DNA from: Macrolepiota albuminosa
Taxonomy: Eukaryota; Basidiomycota; Agaricomycetes; Agaricales; Agaricaceae
Direction of reading: 5' to 3'
Assembly: GCA_027475525.1 (NCBI GenBank)
Contig: JAMWFC010000077.1
Coordinates: 1,736,001-1,800,000 of the forward strand
Length of the DNA stretch: 64,000 nucleotides
Shown here: positions 1 to 11,385 of the stretch, one piece after another
How the letters are laid out: the number at the start of each line of letters is the position of its first letter
Position numbering within the stretch: the first letter of the stretch is position 1
Position numbers and translations under genes: made by a program
Notes under the pieces: model-generated
Databases searched by the model: none
Seen by the model: only the letters and a program-made list of their open reading frames with translations
Told to the model about the DNA's origin: nothing

Positions 1-430
1 TGACATGCATGAAGTTGAACCTTTTTCTTTGGTCCAACCAGCCTCCATGGGCTTGTGTAGGCCTCTGCAGATGTCTGCTGGTGCCTTGCACAGGCCTGGG
101 AGGGCCTGCATAGATTTGAGTGGGTCTACGTAAGTCTGTGTAAATGTCCGCTGGTGGCTTGCATAGGCCTGCGTAGGTCTGCAGGGCCCTTTTGTGGATG
201 TATGCTGGCATTGAGGGTGGAAAAAGGAGGGAAGGGGAGGTGCACAGCCTTGAGTTATTGTAGGGAGGAAGAGAGAGGGGAGGGAAGTGGGGAACCTCAA
301 GGAGAGTTTATTCATGCCATGACGTCTGCTAATAGAGGAGGTTTTCACTTGTGGGCTGATGCCCGCTGGCAGCCACTGACACACATTGATGTCTGCTAGT
401 GTCTGCTGGCATCTACCAGGCCTGCATGCG
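1..430. repeat. Degenerate GC-rich minisatellite
   Basis: A diverged repeat of about 74 bp. The string TGTCYGCTGGTGSCTTGCA followed by YAGGCCTG occurs near 71 and 145, and related CTGCTGG/GGCCTGCAT pieces recur to about 430. No coding potential is convincing here. It may belong to the untranslated part of the Ty3 remnant to its right. Confidence 0.5.
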
Positions 431-619
431 CATATGTGTGCCCACCTTTTATCAATCTACTAGACCATGTTATATAGCACATTGTGACACATCCACGGCT
501 CTGTATTCTACAGCACTGTGGACACTGCTCCACTCCAGTATAGCAGACTCTGCTAGACACGTATGGTATGGCACAAAGCGAGCTCCCATACAATGTATGA
601 CACATACCATTGTGATTCT

Positions 620-1278
620 CTATGTGCTGTCATTGGGTATGTGCAGCCATAGCAGAGAGTCCACTCTCACTGCCTTAAGGGCCACAAGGATCTTCCCCTC
701 ATATATGATCAAATATGCCACAGACACTTTGTCCACAGCTGGATGATAATATGCTGATGCGATGGTGGTCTGTCTTTGGTGCACATTTTGCACACAAGTA
801 GCTACCACCAGCTCATTCTACTCCTGCAGCATTTGAGGGGCATATGCCCAGTTGTACTCAGGTAGAGGAGCTGGCCGCTCCCATAAGGACTGCATGTCCT
901 CATATTCTGAGGCTTCCACCTCTCAGTTGCTGTCTCTCAAGTCATCTAACTTGACTTGCAAGGATATAGGTGGACATACATCCACTGAGTCCTCAATTTT
1001 TTTTGCCTTGTGATGGTGTTTTCCTGGAGGCTTTGCACCTCAAGTATCTGGAGCAAGTCTTTGCTCATTTCCCATCTGGGAGGCTTGATACTCCTCCTCA
1101 CTCATTATCACCACCTTGTGGTCATAACTCAGTCCAGGCATAACCTGTACATCCTCAATCACATCCTCCACCGTTAGCACTTTACATGCTTCTCCATATT
1201 GCAGTGACGTTGCAGACAATTATCAGTGTTATCTATAGTAGCCAGTTCTTCTGAGATCACTTTCCCATTTATGAGCAT
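620..1278 (-). pseudogene. Degenerate polyprotein segment downstream of a Ty3-like protease
   Basis: On the minus strand this follows the protease-like segment and still reads as protein in pieces, for example an acidic/lysine-rich stretch around 1000-1150, but it is interrupted by several stops. I see no reverse transcriptase motif before the window edge. It is probably the end of a gag-protease polyprotein of the same dead element. Confidence 0.35.
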
Positions 1279-1530
1279 TCAACAGTGCTCAAAGTCTAAT
1301 ATGAATTTGTTATGCTGCATGAATGGCATTCTCAGTATCATGTTGTAGCAATCAAAGTTTGCTACATCCATATATTTCCAGCTACATGAGCCTGGTGTCT
1401 GGACAGTTACATTTGTCCTGTACTGCACCATAGCACAGCTTCCTATAGTGCCCAGTTGCAAGGCCAATGGAGTGTCTAACTCCTGTATGGAAATTCCATA
1501 CATGTAGGCAAATTGGAGTTCAATATCCAA
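1279..1530 (-). pseudogene. Retropepsin-like fragment of a Ty3 element
   Basis: The minus strand encodes about 83 residues. The stretch FDCYNMILRMPFMQHNKF resembles the 'YDVILGxPWLxxxxxxxD' end of Ty3/gypsy aspartic proteases, where the flap and second half precede reverse transcriptase. The catalytic D-S/T-G triad is not visible, so the piece is partial. It lies just downstream of a gag/zinc-knuckle region on the same strand, which is the expected order. Stops separate it from its neighbours, so the element is dead. Confidence 0.5.
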
Positions 1531-1863
1531 AGTGGTACTCTCAGAGTTCTATAAGGTCCAGGCTTTGTGGCTATTTACATCCACATACAAGACCAGACAC
1601 TCTTTGTCTGCACATTTCAATGTAGGATGCTGTAAAGTGCCCTCTGCTCAGTGCAGGGTAACCTTCTTCATTCGTACAATGTTATTCTTATCATGGTTGT
1701 TTGAAGCTGGTCAATCCATCATTGCTGCCAGGCACTCAGAGTCGCTGTTGCAACTGTAGTACTTGTTGTCAAAGGTGTTGTCAAATACGTTCACTGTGAT
1801 GTACTCCTCCCCCTCCACAACCACACTTTTGGGCTCTGTGTCTGATGCCTCTTCTGGGGCCTT

Positions 1864-2628
1864 TTAGTTGTCCATGGAGTGCCCAGCCTCAGATTTGGCA
1901 GAGATATCCCCATCACTCCCACTTGCTGCTGCAGTATGCATGGCACATAAGTAGGCTTGGGATGCATACCCCTTTCTCAGGGCTCTTGCCCTTGTAGGAC
2001 AGCTGATAGCATAGTGGCCTGGCTGGCCACATGCAAAACATGTTCCCATCTGACCAGATGGGTTGATTGGCTTGACTTCTAGCCTTGGCTTAGGATGTTC
2101 TCTGTCCAGGGCCCACTCCAGTCATGGGCAGCTATGCCCTCAATTCCTCACAGAGGCTCGGCATACCACAAACTGCATGTTGCAGTCACAGTCCATGTCG
2201 GCCTTTTTAGCCAGAAATGTCCCTATATGCTGGCCTCGTGAGAGGGCCACAGCAGGTGTAAGTCACCTGCTTTCTCTTTTACGGCTACTACAATGCTTGT
2301 AGTGGTTAGCAGTCTTCAGAGACTGCTCATACCTTATAGTATACGCTACAAACTTCTCAACATCATTTACCTCTGGGGACAACCTGTCCTCACATATCAG
2401 ATAGTGGCACATGTCTGCTGGTATACCATCCAAGAACATTTTGAGCATAGTGTATCCATCCAGATATACTGCCATGTTCTGGGCATGGTCATTAAGGGTA
2501 TCATAGAACCCTTGTACACCCAACTTCTCAGTGTACTTGGCAGACTGGAAGTCTCTCTTGTATCCTGCAATATCAAGGAGTGCATGAATTGATTGTACAG
2601 TCCTGTAAGGACTCCCTTGAATTTCCAA
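1864..2628 (-). pseudogene. Ty3-like gag with CCHC zinc knuckle, disrupted
   Basis: Two minus-strand pieces in sequence. 2628-2263 gives a retrotransposon-gag-like stretch including YLDGYTMLKMFLDGIPADM and FVAYTIRYEQSLK, typical of the capsid C-terminus. 2049-1864 gives the knuckle CFACGQPGHYAISC, a perfect C-x2-C-x4-H-x4-C nucleocapsid motif (about 2040-1999). Gag packages element RNA in LTR retrotransposons. Frame changes and stops lie between the pieces, and more gag-like sequence continues towards 3430. The broken state shows an old insertion. Confidence 0.7.
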
Positions 2629-3973
2629 TTATACTAGACCCGGTTGACATGCAACACTGCTCATTGAAACCAACTCATGGCCTCTCTGGCCAAAAACTCA
2701 GGCAGAACAAAAATTTGTTCTTGTTTCATATGGTCACCCCTGTACAAACACATGGCAAGGTGGGTGCATACATCCATAGCCTAGTCCTCCAAGTTACTAA
2801 ACTTGGAAGCACCTGAGTAGGCATGAATGTGCCTACTGTCTGCTTTATGCAGCTTCACCTCAACTGGTAACTATAAGGTTACTCCCAAGACATCATCAAC
2901 TATTCAATGAAAGCAGTTGTGCATAGCTTCACAATGCATACAAATAGCCTCTTGCTGGCCTAGAGATCTAGTCGCTAAATCAGCAGCTTGAGGAAGCAAT
3001 TTTCCTTGTCCATCCTGCAGCAGATGTCCTGAACCTCCTCAACTGTGGGCATAATTGCCTTCATCTCAGGGAGTCAATCTAGGATGCTTGTCCTGGCCCC
3101 TACCAGGAGCATCATGTCTCATGGTGCCATTTCAAGTGGGAAAGTCTCCTCAATCATGATCGTTGTGCCACCCTGGTTCTGGAGAAGATTGATCTTCCTG
3201 GCCCTGCATCACAAATTGATGACACATCTCATCAATAGGCTTAGTGCCCTCAAATACAATGCTCTGATTGTCAATAAGAGACTGTCCTTTAGTCCTGAGA
3301 TCACCATTGCACATATGTTGATATGCAACTCTGTCGCTCAACATTTCTGCCATTGGTATATGCAGCATCAAAGATGCCTCGCTCTCCACCTTATAAGCAG
3401 TACCAGCTTTTGCCAGCTGTGTGACTGAGCCATAGCCTCTAGAAGTTGCCCTTACAGTCTTCCAGTTTCTCCTCAGTGTCTCTTTGCCTCTATCCAGCTC
3501 TGTTCTTCTTGGTCAACTCTTGAACTTTGTCTGAAATCAAATCCTGCTGTTCATCAAGCCCTGGTACTCTGCACAAGTCCTGGATATCCTCTGCACCCAC
3601 TCCCAGAGTCTGCTTATCCCCTCTTCACATAGATACATGACTGTCCCATAGATGTCAAGTCTGCCTAGTAAAGACTCACTCACTATTGAAAGCTCTTGTA
3701 CTTAGTAGAATCTAACAGACTCCAGACTTGTGTAGAGGGCCACAACATGACTGTGTATTTGTGGTCTAGGATAATGCAATGCCTGGAATTAAAGGCCTGA
3801 TAGTTGTATAGATCTGCCTTTTCTTCTCCTTTGAGCATGGGAAAATCACCTACTTGCGCACTTTGGTAAAGTAGCTCAAAACTGAAGGAAAGACTCCAAA
3901 TTTGGACACTGGCATGTAGAAGGTTGTGCCAGACATGATTTGGAGAACAGGAGATGTCAATCTTGCATATCAA
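2629..3973 (-). pseudogene. Further disrupted Ty3 gag / 5' region
   Basis: Minus-strand readable stretches (3389-3150 and 3973-3683) lie upstream of the gag C-terminal part. They are interrupted by stops and have no motif that I can name. By position they should be the gag N-terminus and leader. No LTR boundary could be recognised. Confidence 0.3.
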
Positions 3974-5028
3974 TTCATTTCTACAGGGTGCTCACTTTCT
4001 CCCAGTCTTTGGCAAGTGCTTCCTCAATTGGGATTTCCTTTTTTTTGTACAGCCTTGACAGATTTGAGGCTTTCTAGATAAACGAAGTTGTTGACCACCA
4101 TGCTGATAAAATCTGTTTTTAGACTTTGAGTCTACATAACAAATATTAATTCTTTGTACAATGTCACAAGTGTTTTCATGACAGTCTAGAAATAATAGGA
4201 TTGTTGGTTGGTAAAGAGAACAATAATGTCCATATTATTTGTAGATGATCTAGATCAAGATCATTGATTCTCTTAGACTGCCTATCATAATTCTAAGCAA
4301 CTCTATATGATCTAGTAGGTTTTGGTCTTGCTCATGTCCAGAAGTACTGGGGGCATTTATCCTGATTGTTAAGTATGTATATAAGCAAGTCTTCAATGGA
4401 TGGTTTATGGCCAAAGAACAATATGCAATGCAGAGACCTATGTATGTATTCTATTTGTATTTGGTATTTGTATTTGGAAAAAGGTGCCCATACACCTTTT
4501 TCATCTTTATTGCCCCTGGTACAGACAAGATATTACAGAAATGGATGTTAGAGGCACAAGACTGCACAAGAGAACATGAGAAAGTGACACAAATAGACAT
4601 AAGAGACCTTTTCAGGCCCACAGAGACACATATGATGCGCCAAATACAAATGACTGCAAGCAAGTGTATTGGCTATAATGATAAATTTTCTACATAACAG
4701 TGTGGAACTAAACTAGTGATGTATGTACTTGTTGTAATCTGGGAGTGTTTCATGTAGACACTGTCAGAGGGCTAGAGCAAGAAGAGCTGACCATAGAGAA
4801 AGCAAGGATAGCTGCAAGAAGCTGACTATCAAAGAAGAACATGATGACTTGTTTATTTGGTTACAAATGTGGGCAATACTAACTTGTAATTACATAATTC
4901 TAATTATCGCCGAATTCAACCTTTGACAGACACCATTCTAACTTCAACACAAGATTGTACAGTCAATTCTCTGTATTTATACAGTGAAAGCTATTAACCC
5001 AACATGCAACTAGGCTTCAATTTAATAC
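3974..5028. other. Intergenic, nothing recognised
   Basis: AT-rich stretch between the retroelement remnant and the MFS gene. Short open frames near 4366-4697 show no family resemblance and no splice structure. I see no LTR, RNA gene or clear promoter. Confidence 0.4.
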
Positions 5029-6958
5029 TCATCCTGCAGTCTCTGATTCCTTCCGACGCCGCAAAATGATCAACGTTGTCGCAAAGCACGCACTTCCAAT
5101 CATGCTCGTAATCTGCACATGAGTAAGTCATACTTTAAGGTCAGTAACAATTCAATAATACTAACCCCACAGAAAACTGCAGGTCGCCACCAGTGAAAAT
5201 TTTCTGTAAGTAGAGCGCCGCCTATCGGTGTACCTAAAGGTCTGTTAGGGTATAAAGCAGTTTTTATTTCCTGTCATCCTACCAATAAGACCGCCAATAC
5301 CTGCCAAACATCAATCAGGTCACGGGTTCTGAATGATTCAGTAGACCTATTTGCGTACCAGAAAAAAGAAAGGCGATACCCATGCGCGTTCTAGGATAAG
5401 TTCAGATATATCCAACCAAGATGACGCCAATAAGACAATGGTTACCCTAACTGAGACATGTCACTGCTGAGAACGACTAGCATAGGACTGGTCAATGCCA
5501 CAACTATCAAGGACGTCAGCCCTGGACACATTCAATAGTCGATCGAACTTACAAGCGCCAGAAAAGAAACCATAAAAGAGTGCTACAAGGACGACACCCG
5601 GAATATCTTTCAGACCAATTATTCCGAACATCACAGCCGCACAAGCTCCGGTAGAAAAAGTCATCATGTTCATGACTCCCAAAGTATTTGACAAGAAACC
5701 AGGTACAATTCGACCAATGAAACTTGCAAAGTTGAGTATGATGAGCTGCGAAGGAGATAATGAAATTCCCATAATGGATGATGAGGTTTGAGACGTACTG
5801 AATAGAAGGCAAAGTCCTTGTTCAGATTGTGCGATGTAGCGTCGAGTTGAAGATAAAATTGAGGGAAGTAGAATCCGATTGAGAAGATGAGGAGCCTAAT
5901 TTACCCTTAGAGCTTGAGCACTAAATGTAAAAAAAGTATTGCTCACCCGAACGCGGCAGTAACATATGCACTATCCGTGCTCAGATTATTGAGAATTTTT
6001 TTGCTGTCTTGCAATGGCGCTTTTTTCGTTGACACCTTAGTCCTCATCAAGCAACAAGCGATCAGAAGTAGACCGGCTTCTACACCTGCGCTTGCTCGGA
6101 CAGTATTCCCAAACCCCAGTTTTCCGAAAAGATTGTTAAGCATGATAGGATGAATGATTGCTCCTATGGACGCTCCCGAAGCGACAATTGTCATTGCAAG
6201 CGCTCGCCTTGAGGCGAAGTACTGTGAAAGAACGGCGACGCTGGGAACGTAGGTCAATCCACCCCCTAAGCCCGCGCCGAAACTTTGAGCGAGGAAAGCC
6301 TGGTCAAGTCAGTCTTACCCCACCGTGAATAGCTGTTGTATCACGTCACCTGATAGTAATGATTTGGCTTGGCCAGTGAAAGCATGAATAGAGAGAAGAC
6401 AGTCAAACATGACCCTCCCCACAGCAGCGGATAGCTGCGAATCCGAATAGTTAATCACCAGGTAACGCCAAGGCGAGGTTAAAACCCACAAATGTCCTCT
6501 ATCGTACAACCGACCAGCAAATACACCTCCTGCAATGAGAAGGAATGCATTGAAGCTACCTATCCACCTAAAAAAATGGATTATCCAGATTTCTCGGCAC
6601 AAAGTGAAATAGCTTACGATATCGAAGAAGGGGACGCATTCGTGATATATTCCCGAACATAGAAATCTGGAAATAAATAAGAAATCCTCACCCGAGGAAA
6701 ACTGAAGGCTGGGACACGCCTTGATATACTCCGAAGGATGACGTGTAGCCAAAATTACAAACCTGGATAAGAAATGCGCCAAAAACTAGCGTGAGTTTCG
6801 TCTCAGTGAAATGAGGCGGCGAGATTGTTTATTCCTTTACCTGTGCACCACGCTTCAGTACCTCCATCAGACGATAGATTTTTTCCGTGTTCGGAGGAAG
6901 CGGTACCAGCGGAATTTTGATTTTGCTTTGTCTGCGATAAACTAGGAGGGATCGACAT
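5029..6958 (-). CDS. MFS transporter, monocarboxylate-transporter-like (MCT/MCH type)
   Basis: A multi-exon minus-strand gene starting MSIPPSLSQ (ATG 6958) and ending RRRKESETAG-stop (5029). After a hydrophilic N-terminus come membrane stretches: CNFGYTSSFGVYQ; SFNAFLLIAGGVFAGRLYDRG; an exon reading YPLLWGG then FSLFMLSLAKPNHYY; QSFGAGLGGGLTYVPSVAVL; ASGASIGAIIHPIMLNNLF; and NFASFIGRIVPGFLSNTLGV. The G-rich loop with 'YF..RRALA..I..SG.S.G' is the signature of fungal MCT-like MFS carriers. These sit in the plasma membrane and move small carboxylates or other organic solutes; the substrate cannot be read here. Reading frame is kept across short GT-AG introns and I see no internal stop. It lies beside P450 and sesquiterpene-synthase relics, so export of a terpenoid is possible but only inferred. 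Confidence 0.85.
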
Positions 6959-7439
6959 CTTGAAAGCCTTGAATAGTGCCAGCGATTCACGGAACGAAAA
7001 GACGTCGGTAGTGACCACAAAGCCGCCTTAAGTCAACCACATATCATCCCATCAGTTTGATGACATCGCTTCGAGGAATAAATGACTGCAAGGCAAGATT
7101 CAATCAATTTGGCCCCCTGGGTGACATAAGTCATCTATTTGGAAGCCAAACTTATCGACTGGATCTACTGCATCTGATTGCGATTGCCGAGCCACGCCGC
7201 ATCAGACATCCAGGAGACAGATAATAGAGGAAATTCTCGAAGGTGCGGGTGAGTGGAAGCCTGCCAGCTGGAGGCTGTCGATCGAAAACCTTATTTTCGT
7301 GTATTGATCAGATGAAATTCGAACACCAATTTAAGCATCATGCATCCATCAGTGGAACATAACAGCATCAAAGTACAACCAAACCATATGGCTGTTGTCT
7401 GGAGTAACCCGGAAACATCTTCTAGCGCGATATAATACG

Positions 7440-7825
7440 GGACATCTCCAAGAGTACAGTATCTGTCTTGCTCCTCTTTTTGACTACCCTCGCTGCTCTT
7501 GCCCTACGGAGCCAGCGACGATCTCAGCTATCATTGCCACCTGGACCACGTCCGATTCCTTTCTTGGGAATGTGACTGATTTCACACTTAAATAGTTGTG
7601 GCTTACTGCAACTAGATGGTCAAAAAGTTATGGTATGTTCTATCGATTTAATGGTTGCATTCATGCTAAATTCTCGCTCGTGAAGGAGACGTCTGCCATC
7701 TTCAGGTCCTCAACTGGCACATCATTGTTACGAGTAATCCTGATGTTGTAAATGAGCTCTTGGATAAACGCGGAGCAATTTACTCTTACAGGCCAACACT
7801 CCAGATGTCTGGTATATTGTAAGTT
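7440..7825 (+). pseudogene. Cytochrome P450 5' fragment
   Basis: This reads like the N-terminus of a fungal microsomal P450: a hydrophobic anchor (VSVLLLFLTTLAALAL), then the proline hinge PPGPRPIPFLGNV. The next exon piece is WLTATRWSKSYG (about 7582-7617). After an intron-like gap come VLNWHIIVTSNPDVVNELL and DKRGAIYSYRP. Nothing of the I-helix, ExxR or heme loop follows; sequence passes directly into a terpene synthase. No ATG is seen before the anchor, and the codon at its likely place reads ATA. It is therefore a truncated relic, adjacent to a sesquiterpene synthase as expected for a biosynthetic cluster. Confidence 0.7.
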
Positions 7826-7849
7826 GCACAACTGGCGCGGTCTTTGAGC

Positions 7850-9238
7850 TGAAAGAGAATCTCCTACGTGAAAAAGCTAACGCTGCTGTTCTGAAATGGT
7901 TTCAAGGGCAACATAGTCAATCTCAGGCATCAGTTTACCTGTTTTAACCAATGTCTCCAGGTCCAACGTGTATGATGTAGCCCAGGCGGAGAAATTCATC
8001 AACGTTGGACGATTCGATATCTTCCCTGCTATGAGATTTCCTGATGCTGACCTTGAACACCTTACGACCTGCCTTGCATTTTTCCTCTGGGCATTTTCAG
8101 TAAATCTCCCTTCGTTTTACCATAGCAGATGGATGACTGGTAAATAGACGGATGATCCATCCGACGAGGGGGAGTATTAGTCTGAACCAGAGAAGATTCA
8201 GCTTGGACACAGCATATCATGTAGCATCCTTCATGATGACTGCGCTCCACGACCATGTTATCCGTATGCAGGAATGCTCTGGGACTGAGTTCAAATTTGC
8301 CTTGGAGGCAGGTAGGAGCGCTCATACCTCCTTTTAGCCTTCTTTGTCGTCCACGAGCTAATCGGAAGGTGGCGATGTACAGAAGGGAGACTGATACATC
8401 CCATCTGTGTAACTTCATGTGTGAAGAGTTTTTGCAGATTCAAGCAGGCATTCTTAGACTGGAGCTCTTTACAAGTCCAACGATCATTAAATAGGAACTT
8501 GAATCGAATTCCCCCAGTCGACGAATTTATCACTATGTGCCGCAGCACCATTGAAGCTTCGTTGGTTGAAGGTAAGACATACATCATTCCTCGTACAATG
8601 AATTTCAAAACAGTAATAGCCGTGGTCGAGTACTCTCTCGACCTTGATATTCCTTCTTTTGTTTGGATACATCCTGTCATCATCAGCATGTCTCAAGCCA
8701 CTTCGGATATTATGACCTGGCCTAATATAATATAAGCTTTTGACAATTGAATGACATGGCACCTTTCTTTGATGGCCCGCTCTTTGATTTCAGGTTCGTT
8801 CAATGTAGGCAAATACACTGATTTTTCCTTGTGTTTATATCGATGCTAAATGTTATTCAGAAAGAACAGGCTGATGGGGACTATCAGAATTTCATTTGCG
8901 TACTGCAATACGCTCACAATCTCGATCTTCAAGAGGCTGTTGATTTCTTGACCAAGATGATTACAGAACGAGTCCAAGACTATGTTAAGCTGAGAGAATG
9001 CTTACCGTCTTTTGGTCCTGACATAGACCCTGCTGTTCAAAAGTATGTACGTGTACTCGAGCATTTTGTCCAAGGCTGCATTGTATGGTATTATTCCAGC
9101 CTCTTGAGCATAGATTGTTCCCTAGATATCAATTGGAGTATGTATGTTCTGACGAAAATTCCCCTAGGTTACTTCCCAGATACTGATACGAGGGGAAAAT
9201 CAGCCATCAAGATACATCTTCTTCCAAAGAGAACTTGA
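7850..9238 (+). pseudogene. Sesquiterpene synthase (class I terpene cyclase), decayed
   Basis: Exon pieces match fungal sesquiterpene synthases in order: REKANAAVLKWFQ (about 7870-7908), then RFPDADLEHL and FFLWAFS. Across an intron follows the metal-binding aspartate motif in TDDPSDEGEY (about 8149-8178). Then come IPPVDEFITM, IEASLVE, YSLDLDIPSFVWIHPVI and MSQATSDIMTWPN. The NSE-type motif is split, with SFN joining KEQADGDYQN (about 8862), followed by LPSFGPDIDPAVQKY and the C-terminal YFPDTDTRGKS. Such enzymes ionise farnesyl diphosphate with three Mg ions. An in-frame TAG follows EGEY where the family usually has Gln (CAG to TAG), a TGA occurs further on, and the splice donor after MTWPN is lost, so I call it a pseudogene. 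Confidence 0.8.
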
Positions 9239-9850
9239 TCTACTCCAGTTCAAATGTACTATTGAATTCCAAACAGTTGGTAATACAGAGCCTTTATTTT
9301 TAAAAGCACTGAAAAGTTTGTAAAAACCTGGACTGAACCGAAGGCTTCAGTCTAAAGCTCGATACACTTGAGGGTTATTACTGACTCTTTTCCAAGGTCG
9401 TCCGATTATATGCAGCGATCATCAATCTTGTATTGTCGCTTCAAGATCGGTGATCGACGAAACCAGTTCTCGGTGACAAACACAACTGAACAGCCTGCCC
9501 CTCCCCGTCGATTGTCCTAGAAGGCCAAGTGCTTGTCTAGTTGAGAATAATAAGCGCAACTCGGCCTGATCAAGTTATTCTGAGAGTTATCGCCGTGAGT
9601 TTTCATGACGTCAGCTTGTTTGATTTTTGTTCACGGTGTACATAAAATTAGAGTCCATGGAAGGCTCGGTCGAAAATAACGCAAGCCGACGAACACCGGT
9701 GTTGATAACAGCGCGATCACCCTGAACCATGCAGCCGATTTTATTCCGTCCAATCAGGACCCATGGAGCCGAAGCCAAAATCCCTCCATAAATACTTTTT
9801 CTCTCACCGTCGTGTGTTTTTAAAGACTCTTTCACTTCATCACCCACCAT
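9239..9850. other. Intergenic region
   Basis: No gene recognised. It should contain the promoter of the following membrane protein gene; no clear TATA box is visible close to the start. Confidence 0.4.
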
Positions 9851-10591
9851 ATGCCTCCTAGTACGTGACTCTCTCAACCACCTACCCCGTCCCGTACTCA
9901 CTATTTTCCAAAACAGAAAAGGAAGTCGAGCAAGAGACGACAGTCACCGTTCGGAATTTCTGGCATAGTCGAAGACGCGTCTTGTATGCCGTCGGTTGGA
10001 CTCTCTTGTTCTCCTTCGCCGTAGCAGATCTGGGTCTCGTATCCCAGCAGCTCCATCTCTTTGGCAACGATGTCCAAGACTATGCTAACATGATGTTCAA
10101 GCACATCCTAGGAATACATCTTTTCAGCATCATCTTGATCTTCCTTATGTGTATCGGTCATTTCTACGCCCCCATGCGCCGTAAGTAGCGCTTTTTGTTT
10201 CTGATCGTCGTGAAACGAAGAATTTTATGTTTGGCAGTCATGGCGTTTTTCATTCTCTCAGCTGCTGTGTTCTGGGGCACGGCCGCGGGTGTTACGTTCC
10301 AATCGTGCCCGTACCGCGTCTTTAACTGTGGTGACGCAAATCCCGGAATCACCTTTGCAGGCACGAAATGGGGCCAGGAGATTTTCTTCAGACAGTGCTC
10401 GCGGATCGTGGCGATTCAGGGTTTGGCCTGGGCGGAATGTGCGTTTTTTCCCCTTACATCCTGTCTTATGGGCAGTTTTGACGTTTCGACGCGCAGGGGG
10501 AGTCCTTACTTTCATGTTCTTCGGAATGATAGCCCACATTTTCCAATTCTCTGTCAGGCCCCGCACCTCGTTTTATGGTCCCATGGTATAG
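9851..10591 (+). CDS. Small four-helix membrane protein, unknown function
   Basis: A clean four-exon model: 9851-9860, 9917-10180, 10238-10438 and 10497-10591. It gives 189 residues beginning MPPKKEVEQETTVTV. All donors are GT (GTACGT, GTAAGT, GTGCGT) and all acceptors CAG. Four hydrophobic segments are visible: VLYAVGWTLLFSFAVADLGL; HILGIHLFSIILIFLMCIG; LMAFFILSAAVFWGTAAGVTF; and GVLTFMFFGMIAHIFQF. Between helices 3 and 4 is a polar loop with CPYRVFNCGDANPG and GTKWGQEIFFRQC. Size and topology resemble MARVEL-like tetraspan proteins, but I cannot name the family. An upstream in-frame ATG at 9865 lies inside intron 1; the 9851 start is chosen because it gives a consensus donor and frame. Confidence 0.75.
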
Positions 10592-10702
10592 CATCACGCT
10601 TCTCGGTCTTTGCGTCATCTCTCCACAATCCATATCGCTACGCCCTTCCGTCCTATCTCATACCTCGTTCACCCCATGATTCTTGTTCTATGGCTTCTCT
10701 CC

Positions 10703-10856
10703 ATGTTCATCGCATTACCATTTGCTTTTCTTGTTCTTGCCTAGTGGGAAACCACCTTTTTCTCTTAGCCTCCACAAATATGTTCATCGCATTACCATTT
10801 GCTTTTCTTGTTCTTGCCTAGTGGGAAACCACCTTTTTCTCTTAGCCTCCACAAAT
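10703..10856. repeat. Exact 77-bp tandem duplication
   Basis: Copy 1 is 10703-10779 and copy 2 is 10780-10856; they are identical. The repeat is just downstream of the membrane-protein gene. It is one of twelve 77-bp duplications in the window and probably an assembly overlap. Confidence 0.95.
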
Positions 10857-11192
10857 GACCAAACACTATCAGATTTCGATCACATGTACCTCTGTTGTCG
10901 TGGTATGTGTTATGGTGTATGTACCATATTGATTTGTACTGGCTTCCTTGTTTTTTTTACCCACTTTGATCTATCCGTAACCCGACGGTTGAAAGTTTTG
11001 ATTGCCCAAGGTAATTTGATGCGACCGCGACGTTGCAAAATCCATGTCAGATAAGGATTGCCATCACCTGCCAGTGGAATATCTAAATTACCGTGGAAGA
11101 TTTCCTAGAATAGGTTGTAGGGTTGTTGTCCCTACGTCGCGGTTGAATGCGCCATTTTGGCGCCCGCTAACGCCCACAGGCGTTTCTCACCA
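10857..11192. other. Intergenic, nothing recognised
   Basis: No gene, RNA or repeat seen apart from ordinary pyrimidine-rich stretches. Confidence 0.4.
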
Positions 11193-11385
11193 TGATCAAC
11201 CATTCCGTCCCCCAATCTATTGCGTCTCGCGGGAACCACGCTCGATAATCTCTGGGACGACTCTGAAGAAACAAAACACGGGCTGCAGGTGGCAGAGAAA
11301 CTTGCTTGGAAAACGAGGGTCCAGTTATGTGATGAAATTATCAAGTTTTTCGAAGTCGTTTACGCGATGCTCTTCAGGTACGATC
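11193..11385 (+). pseudogene. Relic of an AMSH N-terminus (USP8-dimerisation-like)
   Basis: The sequence reads GTTLDNLWDDSEETKHGLQV then AEKLAWKTRVQL. This lines up with ALDNLWDASKELKPYVRMAD and KLRRDAQV at the start of the AMSH gene at 15-17 kb, with the same spacing of LDNLWD and the following heptad. An upstream MINHSVPQSIAS frame matches the position of the AMSH start but needs a frame change. No coiled coil or JAMM domain follows. I infer a diverged, truncated duplicate on the opposite strand. Confidence 0.5.
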
